Shown here one piece after another: positions 1 through 8,574 of a stretch of 64,000 nt of DNA (within the stretch, counting starts at the first letter, position 1; each line of letters opens with the position of its first letter). The translations under genes and the position numbers were made by a program. The stretch spans positions 124,001-188,000 of the forward strand of contig JAIPJB010000003.1 in NCBI GenBank assembly GCA_021734395.1, read 5' to 3'. Origin of the DNA: Candidatus Altimarinota bacterium. GTDB lineage: Bacteria; Patescibacteriota; Gracilibacteria; UBA4473. Below the pieces are notes generated by a model. It saw only the letters and a list, made by a program, of their open reading frames with translations. It had not been told where the DNA came from and searched no databases.

Positions 1-1042
1 TCGTGTTTTCTTCCGCTGAAAGATCCACTCGCGCTTGAAGTGTCTGTGGTTTTTCAGCGTTGAGAATGACATTTTCACGAATACCAATAACCGGCTTCTG
101 AGTGCTTTCTGTCTCAGTTGTTGCTTTTGGTGAAAAAAGTGTTTTCGCTACTTCCACGCCATCCTCAGGAGTAAGAACTTTTACGTCAGTAACTTTTTCC
201 AGTCGAGTTTTGAGAGGGACTTTATTGGCAATCTGAATCTTTAATCCCGACCGAGCATTAATTTCGAGCACTTTTACTCCGGTTTTGGTAATCACTAAAT
301 CCACCCCCAAAAAACCAATATGTGTCGACTGTTGGATTTTTGAGCCGGCATACAAAATTTCGTCCCAGAATGGCACCTGAAATCCGGTTGTAGGCTGACC
401 ATTGGGCATTTTTCGAATATAATGAGAATATTGGGCTCCTCCAATAGTTTTTCCGGTTCCAATGTCGATTCCCAGAGCCACGGCTCCTACTTCCATGTTT
501 GCTTTTCCCTCTGATTCATAGGTAGGAACTCGGAGCATAGCCAATACCGGCACCATATTAAAAACGATAACCCGAATATCAGGAAGACCTATATCGCTGA
601 GTTTCCGAAAGTCAGGGTGAGGCTCTAATCGTTCCTCAAAAATAACCTGATCATACATTCCTGAAATTGAATATTTCCCATCCAAAATAGCGACACAATG
701 GCGATATAAAAATTCCTGATCGATTTTTTTTCCCGAAGCAGTAACCCAAAATCTTCCCTGCTTCTGGACAATAACGAGAATCCCCGCTCCTCCATAGCCA
801 CGATTTGGCTTGATTACAAAGCTATTGGGCAACGAGTCAAAAAAATCTGATGTGAGTTCATTGTGTTTCTGAACAACCTGATAAATCTTCGCCACACCAA
901 TCCCCCGAGATTCGAGGAAGTGCTTGGTAAAAATTTTATTGTCGGCAAATTTTTTATTCGCATAGGAATTATATTTGGCAATGTAATCCAAATTACGGGA
1001 ATTAATTCCCAAAATTCCGGCAGCTTTCTTGAAAAAAGACAT
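1..1042 (-). CDS. ATP-grasp ligase-like protein (alpha-L-glutamate ligase-related), C-terminus cut by window edge
   Basis: The frame is open from an ATG at 1042 to the window edge (347 codons, no stop). Residues 75-87 (FVIKPNRGYGGAG) look like the ATP-binding Lys and glycine-rich loop of ATP-grasp enzymes, and LEINARSG (259-266) like the Mg-binding Glu/Asn strand. This fits the RimK-related ligase family that is usually coded beside 7TM inactive-transglutaminase proteins, as here. Past residue 318 the sequence IGIRENVIL then ARVDLSAEE resembles the start of a RimB/DUF785 retropepsin-like domain, so the protein may be a ligase-protease fusion; only its first residues are visible. The start overlaps the stop of the upstream gene as TAATG, suggesting translational coupling. 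Family call is good; the substrate is unknown. Confidence 0.8.
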   Translation of the reverse strand, partial: MSFFKKAAGILGINSRNLDYIAKYNSYANKKFADNKIFTKHFLESRGIGVAKIYQVVQKHNELTSDFFDSLPNSFVIKPNRGYGGAGILVIVQKQGRFWVTASGKKIDQEFLYRHCVAILDGKYSISGMYDQVIFEERLEPHPDFRKLSDIGLPDIRVIVFNMVPVLAMLRVPTYESEGKANMEVGAVALGIDIGTGKTIGGAQYSHYIRKMPNGQPTTGFQVPFWDEILYAGSKIQQSTHIGFLGVDLVITKTGVKVLEINARSGLKIQIANKVPLKTRLEKVTDVKVLTPEDGVEVAKTLFSPKATTETESTQKPVIGIRENVILNAEKPQTLQARVDLSAEENT

Positions 1043-2568
1043 TATTCTTCGTGAGTATCCTCTTCTCGAAACAGAGTTCGAAATTTAAAATATTCGGTGA
1101 GCCTCAGCCCCGTAAATCGTCCCAACCAGATCAGTCCAACAATCGGCAACAAGATCAGTTCTGGCATGGCCAAAATAGCACTCTCCATCCAGCCCCATGT
1201 GACCAAAAAGTAACCAATAAAAGAAACGATAACTGTCTCTCCGGCGGCAAAAAGAGCTTGCTTAATACCTGATGATGATTGGGCAGAAAGAAACTTCTCC
1301 GACAGAGTTGCCATCACCAGCATCGGGAAAATGGTTAACGTCAGATTAATGGTCGAATCAAAGTAAACCGCCAGTCCCAAAACCAAAAAGAAAGACAGCG
1401 CTAAAATACTCAAGAGCAAACTCACTTTTGGAATATAGAGCAATTCCACTTTCTCGAATAACAGACGAATCAAATAGCTCACCAACATCACAACCGCAAA
1501 GACCATGAGGCCGAAATTAAATCCCAGCACCAAAAAGCTCAGAGCCAACATCAAAGGTGCATACACACCAAAAGTGGAAATCCCAATAAATTGGCGCAAA
1601 AAAGCAATGACAAAAACAATAAAAGGAACCGCCAAAAGCAAATACACAACATTCTGAGAAATTCCGTGTGAAACAAAGTAGGTTGTCAGGTTGGAGAGAA
1701 ATAAAATCTTTGCCGTTGAAGTCCGCTCATCAATAATTTCAAATCCGATTTCTCGTGCTTTCAGTTTTTCTATAGTATCTCCCGTATGAATGGTTTCAAA
1801 GATAGGATTTAAGGCTTCAGGACGGGTCAGAAGTATAAAACTTGGCTTCAAAATAGAAAAAATAGGCTGGAGTAATTTCCCGGTTTTATCCAACGAAGAA
1901 TCTGAAATATGAACCCAGAGCTTATTTTTCAGATCAAAAGTATTTTCGGATGGCAACTTTTGCCAAAATTGAGCAAAACTCTGTAAAGCCGATAAGGCAT
2001 CGGGGGTAAAAATAATCAACTCTGCATCTCGTACAAAATCTAATTTTTGTTGAATACGCCGAATAAAATCTTCTTCGGCTGAAAATCCCGTTTCGCCTTT
2101 TTTATATTCAATATTGTTCAACCATATACCGTGCTCTCCAGCCTGAGAAACAATCCCCTGCCAGTCCGATTCTTCATCGGAAACCAAAATCCCTTTGGTA
2201 TCAAAAACAACCACATCTTTTGTGATTTCTTCCCGTTCTCTTCCTTGGCGAACATGAAGTGTCACGGTATATTTCCCTGGTTTTTGATAGGTATGGGTAA
2301 TTTTTTCTCCCCATTGCATACGACTTTCGTCACCAAAATCCCAGGAAAAAACAGGAACGCCTTCCGCTGGGGAAATTTTTTTTGTTTCTGAAGCATCAAA
2401 CAGTGTTTTTTTGCCGATTTCAATAAAAGGATCCACCGAAAACGCAGGAGCTATTTGTTCCTCTTCAAATTTTGGAAGAGGGTCTTCTTCTGGTGCTGCT
2501 GCCTCGTTCTCTTGTGCAAAAACCACAGGAGAAAAGAGCAAAAGCGCGAATAATATCCATTTTTTCAT
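1042..2568 (-). CDS. Secreted-PKD / 7TM inactive-transglutaminase-type membrane protein
   Basis: 508 residues. A cleavable-looking signal peptide (1-18, ending VVFA-QE) is followed by a PKD-like domain at about 55-107 (WDFGD at 76-80, then HTY...PGKYTVTL). A soluble region of unclear fold follows (about 115-295). From about 298 to 490 come seven hydrophobic segments containing the GISTFGVYAPLMLALSF stretch typical of the 7TM_transglut domain. In Proteobacteria this family pairs with a RimK-like ligase and a retropepsin-like protease, and the partner ligase is the next gene here. The function of such pairs is not established; modification of a surface or periplasmic substrate is inference. A -10-like box ends 5 nt before the ATG. 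Confidence 0.8.
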   Translation of the reverse strand: MKKWILFALLLFSPVVFAQENEAAAPEEDPLPKFEEEQIAPAFSVDPFIEIGKKTLFDASETKKISPAEGVPVFSWDFGDESRMQWGEKITHTYQKPGKYTVTLHVRQGREREEITKDVVVFDTKGILVSDEESDWQGIVSQAGEHGIWLNNIEYKKGETGFSAEEDFIRRIQQKLDFVRDAELIIFTPDALSALQSFAQFWQKLPSENTFDLKNKLWVHISDSSLDKTGKLLQPIFSILKPSFILLTRPEALNPIFETIHTGDTIEKLKAREIGFEIIDERTSTAKILFLSNLTTYFVSHGISQNVVYLLLAVPFIVFVIAFLRQFIGISTFGVYAPLMLALSFLVLGFNFGLMVFAVVMLVSYLIRLLFEKVELLYIPKVSLLLSILALSFFLVLGLAVYFDSTINLTLTIFPMLVMATLSEKFLSAQSSSGIKQALFAAGETVIVSFIGYFLVTWGWMESAILAMPELILLPIVGLIWLGRFTGLRLTEYFKFRTLFREEDTHEE

Positions 2569-2573
2569 CGGGC

Positions 2574-2631
2574 AAAGTATGACAAAAAAATGCTTTTTCG
2601 CAATTGAAAATGCTTTCTTTTTTGATAGAGT
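2574..2631. promoter_or_regulatory. Back-to-back divergent promoters (7TM gene / dut)
   Basis: On the minus strand TTGCGA (2598-2603) and TACTTT (2574-2579) are 18 bp apart, and the ATG at 2568 lies 5 nt past the -10. On the plus strand TTGAAA (2604-2609) and TAGAGT (2626-2631) are 16 bp apart, and the dut ATG lies 7 nt further. The two -35 boxes abut. Both transcripts would begin at or next to the start codon. Confidence 0.5.
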
Positions 2632-2638
2632 ATAGACA

Positions 2639-3070
2639 ATGAAAGTAGAGATTTTTCGAATTGATCATTCCCTTCCCCTGCCAAAGTATGAAACAAAGGG
2701 AAGTTTTGCGTTTGATTTTTTGGCACGAGAAGAAACAATCATTGCTCCTCATGAAATCAGCTTCGTGCCTGGCAATATTATCGTTCGATGTCCCAAAGAT
2801 TTCGCACTCCTCATCTTGCCACGCAGTTCAACACCCCGAAAAAAATCTCTCGTTTTTCCTCATTCAGTAGGACTCATCGATGCCGATTATCATGGAGAAA
2901 AGGATGAAATCCTTATTCAGGTGTATAATTTTTCTGATACACCTGTCAGAGTAGAGAAAGGCGAACGCATTGCACAGGGACTTTTTGTAAAAACCGAAAA
3001 AATTAAATTCGAAGAAGTACGCTCTCCCGGTGAAATTTCCCGCGGAGGCTTTGGAAGTACTGGACAATGA
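2639..3070 (+). CDS. dut: dUTP diphosphatase (dUTPase)
   Basis: 143 residues, the usual size for a trimeric dUTPase, which hydrolyses dUTP to dUMP and pyrophosphate, keeping uracil out of DNA and feeding dTMP synthesis. The family motifs are visible: FAFDF (23-27, motif 1), PRSS (61-64, motif 2), VGLIDADYHGE (77-87, motif 3 with the catalytic Asp), GERIAQG (108-114, motif 4) and a Gly-rich tail RGGFGSTGQ (135-143, motif 5). No Shine-Dalgarno is seen before the ATG, and a promoter-like pair suggests a leaderless message. The stop overlaps the tilS start by 4 bp (ATGA). Uracil-DNA glycosylase is also coded in this window, at 25.1 kb. Confidence 0.95.
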   Translation: MKVEIFRIDHSLPLPKYETKGSFAFDFLAREETIIAPHEISFVPGNIIVRCPKDFALLILPRSSTPRKKSLVFPHSVGLIDADYHGEKDEILIQVYNFSDTPVRVEKGERIAQGLFVKTEKIKFEEVRSPGEISRGGFGSTGQ

Positions 3071-3957
3071 ATCTTGAAAAAGTTTTTACCGATTTTTTAC
3101 AACGAGAAAATCTTGTTGATAAAAAATTATTGCTCTGTGTATCAGGGGGTGTAGACTCTCGAGTTTTGCTGGAAGTCGCTGCAAAAGCGCATCCGAAAAA
3201 ATTACTCGCCGTCTTTCATCTGGATCACAACCTGAGAAAAGAATCACACAAAGATTTTCTTTTTGTACAAAAAATTTGTTCAAAAAATAAAATCAAATTC
3301 TACGGTGAGACTCTTCAAAATCTTCCCGTTAAAAATCGAGAATCATACTGGCGAAAAAAACGACTCCAACTCGCCCACAAAGCCGCTCGCGATTTTGGAG
3401 CGGAAAGAATCTTGACCGCTCATCATGCGACGGATTTGGTCGAAACGATGATCTTTCGACTGACCAAAGGTACTGGCGTATCGGGGTTAGCTCCTTTTGA
3501 AATCGAAAAAAAACCATTCTGGTCCGTGTCCAAATCCGAAATCATACAGTATGCTGATACACAGAAGCTCGAATACCAAGAAGACAAAAGCAACACTGAT
3601 GAACAATTCGAAAGAAACCTAATCCGCCAAAAAATTCTGCCACATCTGCGGACAATTACTCCAAACCTCGAAAAAGTATTCGTGACCGAAAGTGAGATTT
3701 TTCGGGAAACAGCAGCCTTCCTGTCGGCTGAACTGGAAAATCATTTTCATGCTCGCAGCATTCCTCTCTCCGCCTTCTTACAGCTCCATCCGGCTCTCCA
3801 AAAAGAATTTCTTCGTCGCATTGCCAAAAAAATTCCCAGCAGTAGTGATGTCGAGGACTGCCTGCTCTGGCTCCAAAATAATCCCAAAGGAAATTCCACC
3901 AAATTACTCGGAAAAACGAAGCTTTTGATCCAAGAAAAGACAATTTTCTGGGACTAA
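3067..3957 (+). CDS. tilS: tRNA(Ile)-lysidine synthase
   Basis: 296 residues. TilS uses ATP and lysine to convert C34 of the CAU-anticodon tRNA-Ile to lysidine, so that it reads AUA. The PP-loop SGGVDS is at 26-31, followed by the HLDHNLRKES segment and a conserved AHHATD motif. The protein lacks the long C-terminal tRNA-binding domain of the roughly 430-residue E. coli enzyme, a short form also known from other bacteria. It is translationally coupled to dut by a 4-bp overlap, and its 3' end overlaps the convergent aroA-Nudix gene by 4 bp. A diverged copy of the 21-nt palindrome lies at 3263-3283 in the coding sequence. Confidence 0.93.
   Translation: MNLEKVFTDFLQRENLVDKKLLLCVSGGVDSRVLLEVAAKAHPKKLLAVFHLDHNLRKESHKDFLFVQKICSKNKIKFYGETLQNLPVKNRESYWRKKRLQLAHKAARDFGAERILTAHHATDLVETMIFRLTKGTGVSGLAPFEIEKKPFWSVSKSEIIQYADTQKLEYQEDKSNTDEQFERNLIRQKILPHLRTITPNLEKVFVTESEIFRETAAFLSAELENHFHARSIPLSAFLQLHPALQKEFLRRIAKKIPSSSDVEDCLLWLQNNPKGNSTKLLGKTKLLIQEKTIFWD
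3263..3283. repeat. 21-nt palindrome copy in tilS
   Basis: Arms TTGTACAAA / TTTGTTCAA around AAA, with one mismatch in the left arm. It is read in the frame that gives V-Q-K-I-C-S. Confidence 0.6.
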
Positions 3958-5576
3958 ACCCATTGCTGTACGACCTTCCAGTATTCAGGAGCAAAATACT
4001 CTGACAGTTTTTCTTTTTCCACCCAGGCAAAATCTTCGAGCTCCTTGGGATTTATTTCCACCCTCCCCTGTACAAATTCCGCTCGAAAAAATCGAACATG
4101 CGCTCCACGAATTTTTTTTTCGTGACGATGAAAGTCAGTAGGGAAAAAATATTTATACTGTCCAAGAATGTTTCGCCCAAAATCAACGTCTAGATTTTTT
4201 CCACATTCCTCTTGAAGTTCTCGTTTTACAGCCTGCAAAAATGTTTCCTCCGTTTCGACACCGCCCTGCGGAAACTGCCACGCATAATCTTTTCTGGGTT
4301 TCTTGACGACAAGGTATTTTCCTTTGTGGCAAACAATCACTGCCGCCACATCTCGCAACTCTCCTGCCCACGAGGCTAAATCCAGCCAAAATCCGGGCCA
4401 AGATTTGGATACACACTCCGGATGAGAAATATCTAAATCCAGATCAAATACTTTGTTCAAAACACCAAAAATCATCGCTATTCTATGGTCTTGAAAAGAG
4501 TTTATTTTTTTGTCATGAACATTTTTTTTATTCCACTGTGAGTTTTCCCCAATTTGTGCACATCCATCATTGTATTTCATCTCTATTCCAAGCTTTTCTA
4601 GATTTTCCTGGAGAGCATGAATCCGGTCCGACTCTTTCCACTGCAGATGCCCAACCCCCTCAAAACAGGAAGTCCTCTCAGCAAACGAAGCCAGAACGGC
4701 AACGCTCGGAAAAAGATCCGGTGTATCGCTCATATCCAATATTTTTGGAAGTTTGAATTGTTTGGGAGGAATTATTTTTATTTGATCATGATCAATGCGT
4801 ACCTGAGCGCCACATTGTCGAATTATTTCCAGAATCCTTTCATCACCCTGGAGTGTTTCTTTTTCTCTCTTGTGAATCATGATTGATTGTCGGGAAAGCA
4901 TCGAGTACACAATCGGGTAGCTGACAGCAGTCATATCCGAAGGAACTACAAATTCTGCTGGAGGAGAAAAACCAGGGATAATCGTGAATGTACGGAAATC
5001 TGGAGAAACTCGAACATCCGCGCCCCACATTCTCAACATTTGAAGCGTCATCTGCACGTATGGACGAGAAACAAGATCATCTATGAGCTGAATGTTAAGT
5101 CCGTTTGGAAGAGAGGGAGCAACCAATAATAATCCGCTCAAAAATTGAGAAGAAACTTTCCCGGAGAGTTTCACTTCTGTTGGTAATTTTTTAGGACGAG
5201 AAGCGAGATTTGAAAATTGAAATCGTGCCGGGAGAAAATCTTTTTTGTCCAGGCATTCAATCTTCACTCCTAATGATCGCAAAACATAAAATAAATCCTT
5301 CATTGGACGCTGATGGAAACGTTCCGTTCCGCGTATCACAAAAGGATCTTTCGCCACTAAGCTGAGTACTGCCAAAAATCGTGCTGGAGCTCCCCCATCA
5401 CCTACAAAAAATTCTTCCTCTTTTGAAATAAAAAATGATGAAAGCGCATTCTTTAGAAAGCGCACATCGTCACATTCCGACATATTCCGAATATCGGTTT
5501 TCTCTCCATTCAAAAAATTGAGTACCAGTGCTCGCAGAGAAACTGATTTTGAAGACGGAAGCCATACGTCAATCAT
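3954..5576 (-). CDS. aroA: 3-phosphoshikimate 1-carboxyvinyltransferase (EPSP synthase) fused to a Nudix hydrolase
   Basis: One uninterrupted 540-codon frame. Residues 1 to about 400 are EPSP synthase, which joins shikimate-3-phosphate and PEP in the chorismate pathway: PSSKSVSLRA near the N-terminus, GDGGAPARFL (PEP-loop region), SGKVSSQFLSGLL, DTPDLFPSVA with the catalytic Asp, KESDRI and FQDHRIAMIF. Residues from about 408 to 540 are a Nudix domain: WQFPQGGVE followed by a full Nudix box GX5EX7REXXEEXG. The WQFPQGG string is typical of RppH/Ap(n)A hydrolases. Whether the Nudix half acts on dinucleotides, mRNA caps or something else is not shown. The fusion is unusual; a missed stop is excluded because the frame is continuous. 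It is probably last in the pheS-rpoD-greA-aroA set but also has its own -10 box. Confidence 0.93.
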   Translation of the reverse strand: MIDVWLPSSKSVSLRALVLNFLNGEKTDIRNMSECDDVRFLKNALSSFFISKEEEFFVGDGGAPARFLAVLSLVAKDPFVIRGTERFHQRPMKDLFYVLRSLGVKIECLDKKDFLPARFQFSNLASRPKKLPTEVKLSGKVSSQFLSGLLLVAPSLPNGLNIQLIDDLVSRPYVQMTLQMLRMWGADVRVSPDFRTFTIIPGFSPPAEFVVPSDMTAVSYPIVYSMLSRQSIMIHKREKETLQGDERILEIIRQCGAQVRIDHDQIKIIPPKQFKLPKILDMSDTPDLFPSVAVLASFAERTSCFEGVGHLQWKESDRIHALQENLEKLGIEMKYNDGCAQIGENSQWNKKNVHDKKINSFQDHRIAMIFGVLNKVFDLDLDISHPECVSKSWPGFWLDLASWAGELRDVAAVIVCHKGKYLVVKKPRKDYAWQFPQGGVETEETFLQAVKRELQEECGKNLDVDFGRNILGQYKYFFPTDFHRHEKKIRGAHVRFFRAEFVQGRVEINPKELEDFAWVEKEKLSEYFAPEYWKVVQQWV

Positions 5577-5579
5577 CAG

Positions 5580-5619
5580 GAATCATTGTACTGCAAAACA
5601 ACCTCTTTTCGAATGATTC
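5580..5619 (-). promoter_or_regulatory. Inverted repeat and -10 box upstream of aroA
   Basis: GAATCATT (5580-5587) and AATGATTC (5612-5619) form an 8-bp inverted repeat between greA and aroA. The minus-strand sequence TACAAT (5590-5585) lies inside it, 8 nt before the aroA ATG. It could be a weak greA terminator, an operator, or both; the -35 box is not clear. Confidence 0.35.
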
Positions 5620-5632
5620 TTTGACGGGGCAC

Positions 5633-6130
5633 TCAGGCTATCTTAAGAATCTCATATTCGAGAATTCCTCCAGGAGCCTCTACCTTTACTTTTTCTTTGG
5701 CTTTTTTTCCGATAATAGCTTCTCCTACTGGAGATTCATTCGAAATTTTGTGCATAGCTGGATCCGACTCTGTAGAACCCACAATCGTGTATTCGTGCTC
5801 TTCTCCATTCGGCAGACGAAGCTTTACCGTCGAACCGATTTGTACCAATCCTTTTTGCTCTTTTGTGCCTGATTCAGAAATAATTTCTGCATTTTTGATC
5901 TGTTCTTCTAATTCTGAAATACGCTGCTCCAAAAAAGCCTGTTCGTTTTTGGCTTCATCATATTCGGAATTTTCTGAAAGGTCACCATAAGAAATCGCTT
6001 CGGCTAAACGGTCAGCAATTTCTTTGCGGCGAGTTTCGGTAAGATACTGCAACTCGTCTTCGAGCTTTTTGAGCCCTTCTTTTGTGACCAATACTTTTTT
6101 CTGAGGAGCAACGGATTGTTTTTTTACCAT
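5633..6130 (-). CDS. greA: Transcription elongation factor GreA
   Basis: 165 residues, close to the family norm of about 158. GreA enters the secondary channel of RNA polymerase and triggers cleavage of backtracked transcripts. The N-terminal coiled coil is clear (LTKEG-like start, then GDLSENSEYDEAKNEQAFLE, with the acidic tip residues D and E that coordinate the polymerase Mg), followed by the FKBP-like C-terminal domain with SPVGEAIIGKKAKEKVKV. It lies 68 bp downstream of rpoD on the same strand, a transcription-factor pairing that fits joint expression. Confidence 0.95.
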   Translation of the reverse strand: MVKKQSVAPQKKVLVTKEGLKKLEDELQYLTETRRKEIADRLAEAISYGDLSENSEYDEAKNEQAFLEQRISELEEQIKNAEIISESGTKEQKGLVQIGSTVKLRLPNGEEHEYTIVGSTESDPAMHKISNESPVGEAIIGKKAKEKVKVEAPGGILEYEILKIA

Positions 6131-6198
6131 GGGAAGGGAGAAATATTCGTGCGGAAAGGTACTGTTTTATTCAAAAAAATCAAATATTTTTATGTTCT

Positions 6199-7428
6199 CT
6201 ATGCTTCGATTTTGATCGACATCGGGTGATCTCGCAGTTTCTCGAGAACCTTTCCTTCGATCTGTCGGATACGCTCACGAGTCACATTAAATTCACGTCC
6301 AACTTCCTCCAAAGTATGAGGAATACCATCTTCCAAACCAAATCGCATTTTTATAATTTTTTGTTCTCGAGCGGAAAGATACTGCAACAAATCATCAATA
6401 TTTTCTTTGATCATTTTTCGGTGCGCTGTTTCAAAAGGAGAAATAGCCGATTCATCTTCGATAAAATCAGAAAGTTTGGAGTCCTCTTCTGTTCCGACAG
6501 GAGCTTCGAGTGAGACAATATCCTGAGAGATTTTGAGAATATAATTTACCTTTTTCAGATCCAAGCCCATTTCTGCTGCTAATTCTTCGGGAAGTGGTTC
6601 TCGACCCAGTTCTTGCTGCAATCGACGCTGTGTATAACGCAATTTATTGATCGTCTCCACCATATGCACCGGAATGCGAATAGTACGGGCCTGATCCGCA
6701 ATGGCACGAGTAATAGCCTGTCGAATCCACCAAGTAGCATACGTAGAGAATTTAAACCCTTTCCGATAATCAAACTTTTCCACAGCTCGCAAAAGACCAA
6801 AATTTCCTTCTTGCATCAGATCCAAAAACGGCAAACCTCGTCCGATATAACGCTTCGCAATAGAAACCACTAGACGAAGATTGGATTCTGCCAATTTTTG
6901 TTTGGCCGACAAATCTCCCATTTCTATTCGTTTGGCTAATGAGACTTCTTCTTCGGCTGTCAAAAGTGGGATTCGACCGATTTCATTGAGGTACATACGC
7001 ACCGAATCGTTGGAAATTTCTGACAGATCGACACTTTTGGGTTCTTCGCTGGTCTCTTCCTCTTCTGATTCTTCTCCGTCTTTATCTTTATCTTGACTGA
7101 CTACAATTTTAATAGATTTTCCTTCTTCATCGCTGTCTTCTTCGTCTTCATCTTTATCTTTGTCTTTTTCTTCCTGCGCTTTTTCCTGCCATATTTTTTC
7201 CTCCCGAACATCAATCACTTCTACATTCAGATCGAGAAAAAGCTCGTACAACTCATCCAGTAATAAAAGATTTTCTTCCACATTCGGAACTACTTTCATG
7301 AGTTCCTGTTCGGTAATGAATTTCTGATCGCGGCCTTTGCGGATGAGGTGTTGTACTTCTATGGGAAACTGCTTTATTTTTTGCTCAAATTTACCGGTTC
7401 CCTGATCTTTTTTCTGCTTTTGAGTCAT
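6199..7428 (-). CDS. rpoD: RNA polymerase primary sigma factor (sigma-70)
   Basis: 409 residues. After a very acidic, low-complexity N-terminal stretch of D/E/K/S runs (about 75-130) come region 1.2 ([21 protein letters not shown]), region 2 ([26 protein letters not shown], then [17 protein letters not shown]), region 3 and region 4 ([19 protein letters not shown], the -35 reading helix-turn-helix). It is intact, so promoters in this window should follow the TTGACA/TATAAT pattern, as several do. The gene begins only 9 nt after pheS ends and is followed by greA, suggesting one transcript. Confidence 0.95.
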   Translation of the reverse strand: MTQKQKKDQGTGKFEQKIKQFPIEVQHLIRKGRDQKFITEQELMKVVPNVEENLLLLDELYELFLDLNVEVIDVREEKIWQEKAQEEKDKDKDEDEEDSDEEGKSIKIVVSQDKDKDGEESEEEETSEEPKSVDLSEISNDSVRMYLNEIGRIPLLTAEEEVSLAKRIEMGDLSAKQKLAESNLRLVVSIAKRYIGRGLPFLDLMQEGNFGLLRAVEKFDYRKGFKFSTYATWWIRQAITRAIADQARTIRIPVHMVETINKLRYTQRRLQQELGREPLPEELAAEMGLDLKKVNYILKISQDIVSLEAPVGTEEDSKLSDFIEDESAISPFETAHRKMIKENIDDLLQYLSAREQKIIKMRFGLEDGIPHTLEEVGREFNVTRERIRQIEGKVLEKLRDHPMSIKIEA

Positions 7429-7437
7429 AGATGGAAA

Positions 7438-8475
7438 TTAAAATTGAGAGAGAAAGTCTTTTTTCTGGGAAAAAAGAAGACGGATGTCTTCGATCCCGTA
7501 ATGAATCATGGCGAGTCTAGTCAGTCCGAATCCAAATGCAAATCCAGAATATTCACTCGGATCTACCCCGCAATTTCGGAGAACATTAGGATGCACCATT
7601 CCCGCTCCCATGAATTCCAACCACTGAGATTTCTTCTTTCCCTGTCTGTCAGTGCATTCAAACCAGATATCAACTTCCAACCCTGGTTCCACAAAAGGAA
7701 AATATCCTGGACGAAATCGTATTTTTACTTCTTTTTCAAAAAGTTCAGATAGCATTTTATGAATCGTCCCTTTGAGGTGGGCAAGCGAAATTCCTTTGTC
7801 CACCAAAAGTCCTTCGACCTGATAAAATGTTGCATCGTGAGTGGTATCGACATCTTCATTTCGATAGACACGACCCGGAACGATCATCCTCACCGGAACG
7901 CCATCCTCCATCATTTTTCGAATCTGGACAGACGAAGTATGCGTCCGAAGAACGGAATTTTTATGAGGATTTTTCTGATCACTGCGAATCCAAAAGGTAT
8001 CCTGCATATCTCGTGCAGGATGTGATGAGGGAATATTGAGTGCATCAAAATTATGCCATTCGGTTTCTACTTCTGGACCATCGACAATCTCGAACCCCAT
8101 AGAGGTAAAAATTTCTTCGATACGTTTTTGAATCTGTGAGACAGGATGCTGTGCCCCTTTTTCAAAAGGATAATGCTTCGTGACATCAATCCAATCAGAA
8201 GCAAGTTTTTCATCGAGAGCTTGTTTACGAAGTTCTTTTTGTTTCTGTTCAAAGCCTTCCGTAAGAGATAACCGAACCGTTTGAATATGGGGACCAAGCT
8301 CTTTCTTTTCGGCATCAGAAAGATTTTTGAGTTCCTTTAAAAAAGCATTCAGCTCACTTTTCTTTGATAAAAACTGTGTATAAAATACCTGTAGATCATC
8401 CAAAGAGTCCACTTTTTCAAATGCGTCTCTGGCTTTTTTTTGAAACTCCGAAACGCGATTGACCAATGCCTTCAC
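7438..8475 (-). CDS. pheS: Phenylalanine--tRNA ligase, alpha subunit
   Basis: 345 residues. It carries the N-terminal coiled coil and the class II catalytic core: HPVSQIQKRIEEIFTSMGFE, then FDALNIPSSHPARDMQDTFW, RTHTSSVQIR (motif 2 region), FYQVEGLLVD and GFGLTRLAMIHYGI (motif 3). The start codon is GTG (8475-8473), since no in-frame ATG with better context lies nearby. The beta subunit gene pheT is not adjacent, so the usual pheST operon is split in this genome. rpoD follows 9 nt downstream. Confidence 0.95.
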   Translation of the reverse strand: MKALVNRVSEFQKKARDAFEKVDSLDDLQVFYTQFLSKKSELNAFLKELKNLSDAEKKELGPHIQTVRLSLTEGFEQKQKELRKQALDEKLASDWIDVTKHYPFEKGAQHPVSQIQKRIEEIFTSMGFEIVDGPEVETEWHNFDALNIPSSHPARDMQDTFWIRSDQKNPHKNSVLRTHTSSVQIRKMMEDGVPVRMIVPGRVYRNEDVDTTHDATFYQVEGLLVDKGISLAHLKGTIHKMLSELFEKEVKIRFRPGYFPFVEPGLEVDIWFECTDRQGKKKSQWLEFMGAGMVHPNVLRNCGVDPSEYSGFAFGFGLTRLAMIHYGIEDIRLLFSQKKDFLSQF

Positions 8476-8574
8476 GAGTGAAAAGGGTCAAAAAAGGTTG
8501 ATTTTCTCTCTAAAATCCTGTAAAATATAAGGAACGATATCAAAAAGTCAAACTTTTCATATTCTCAAATCTTC

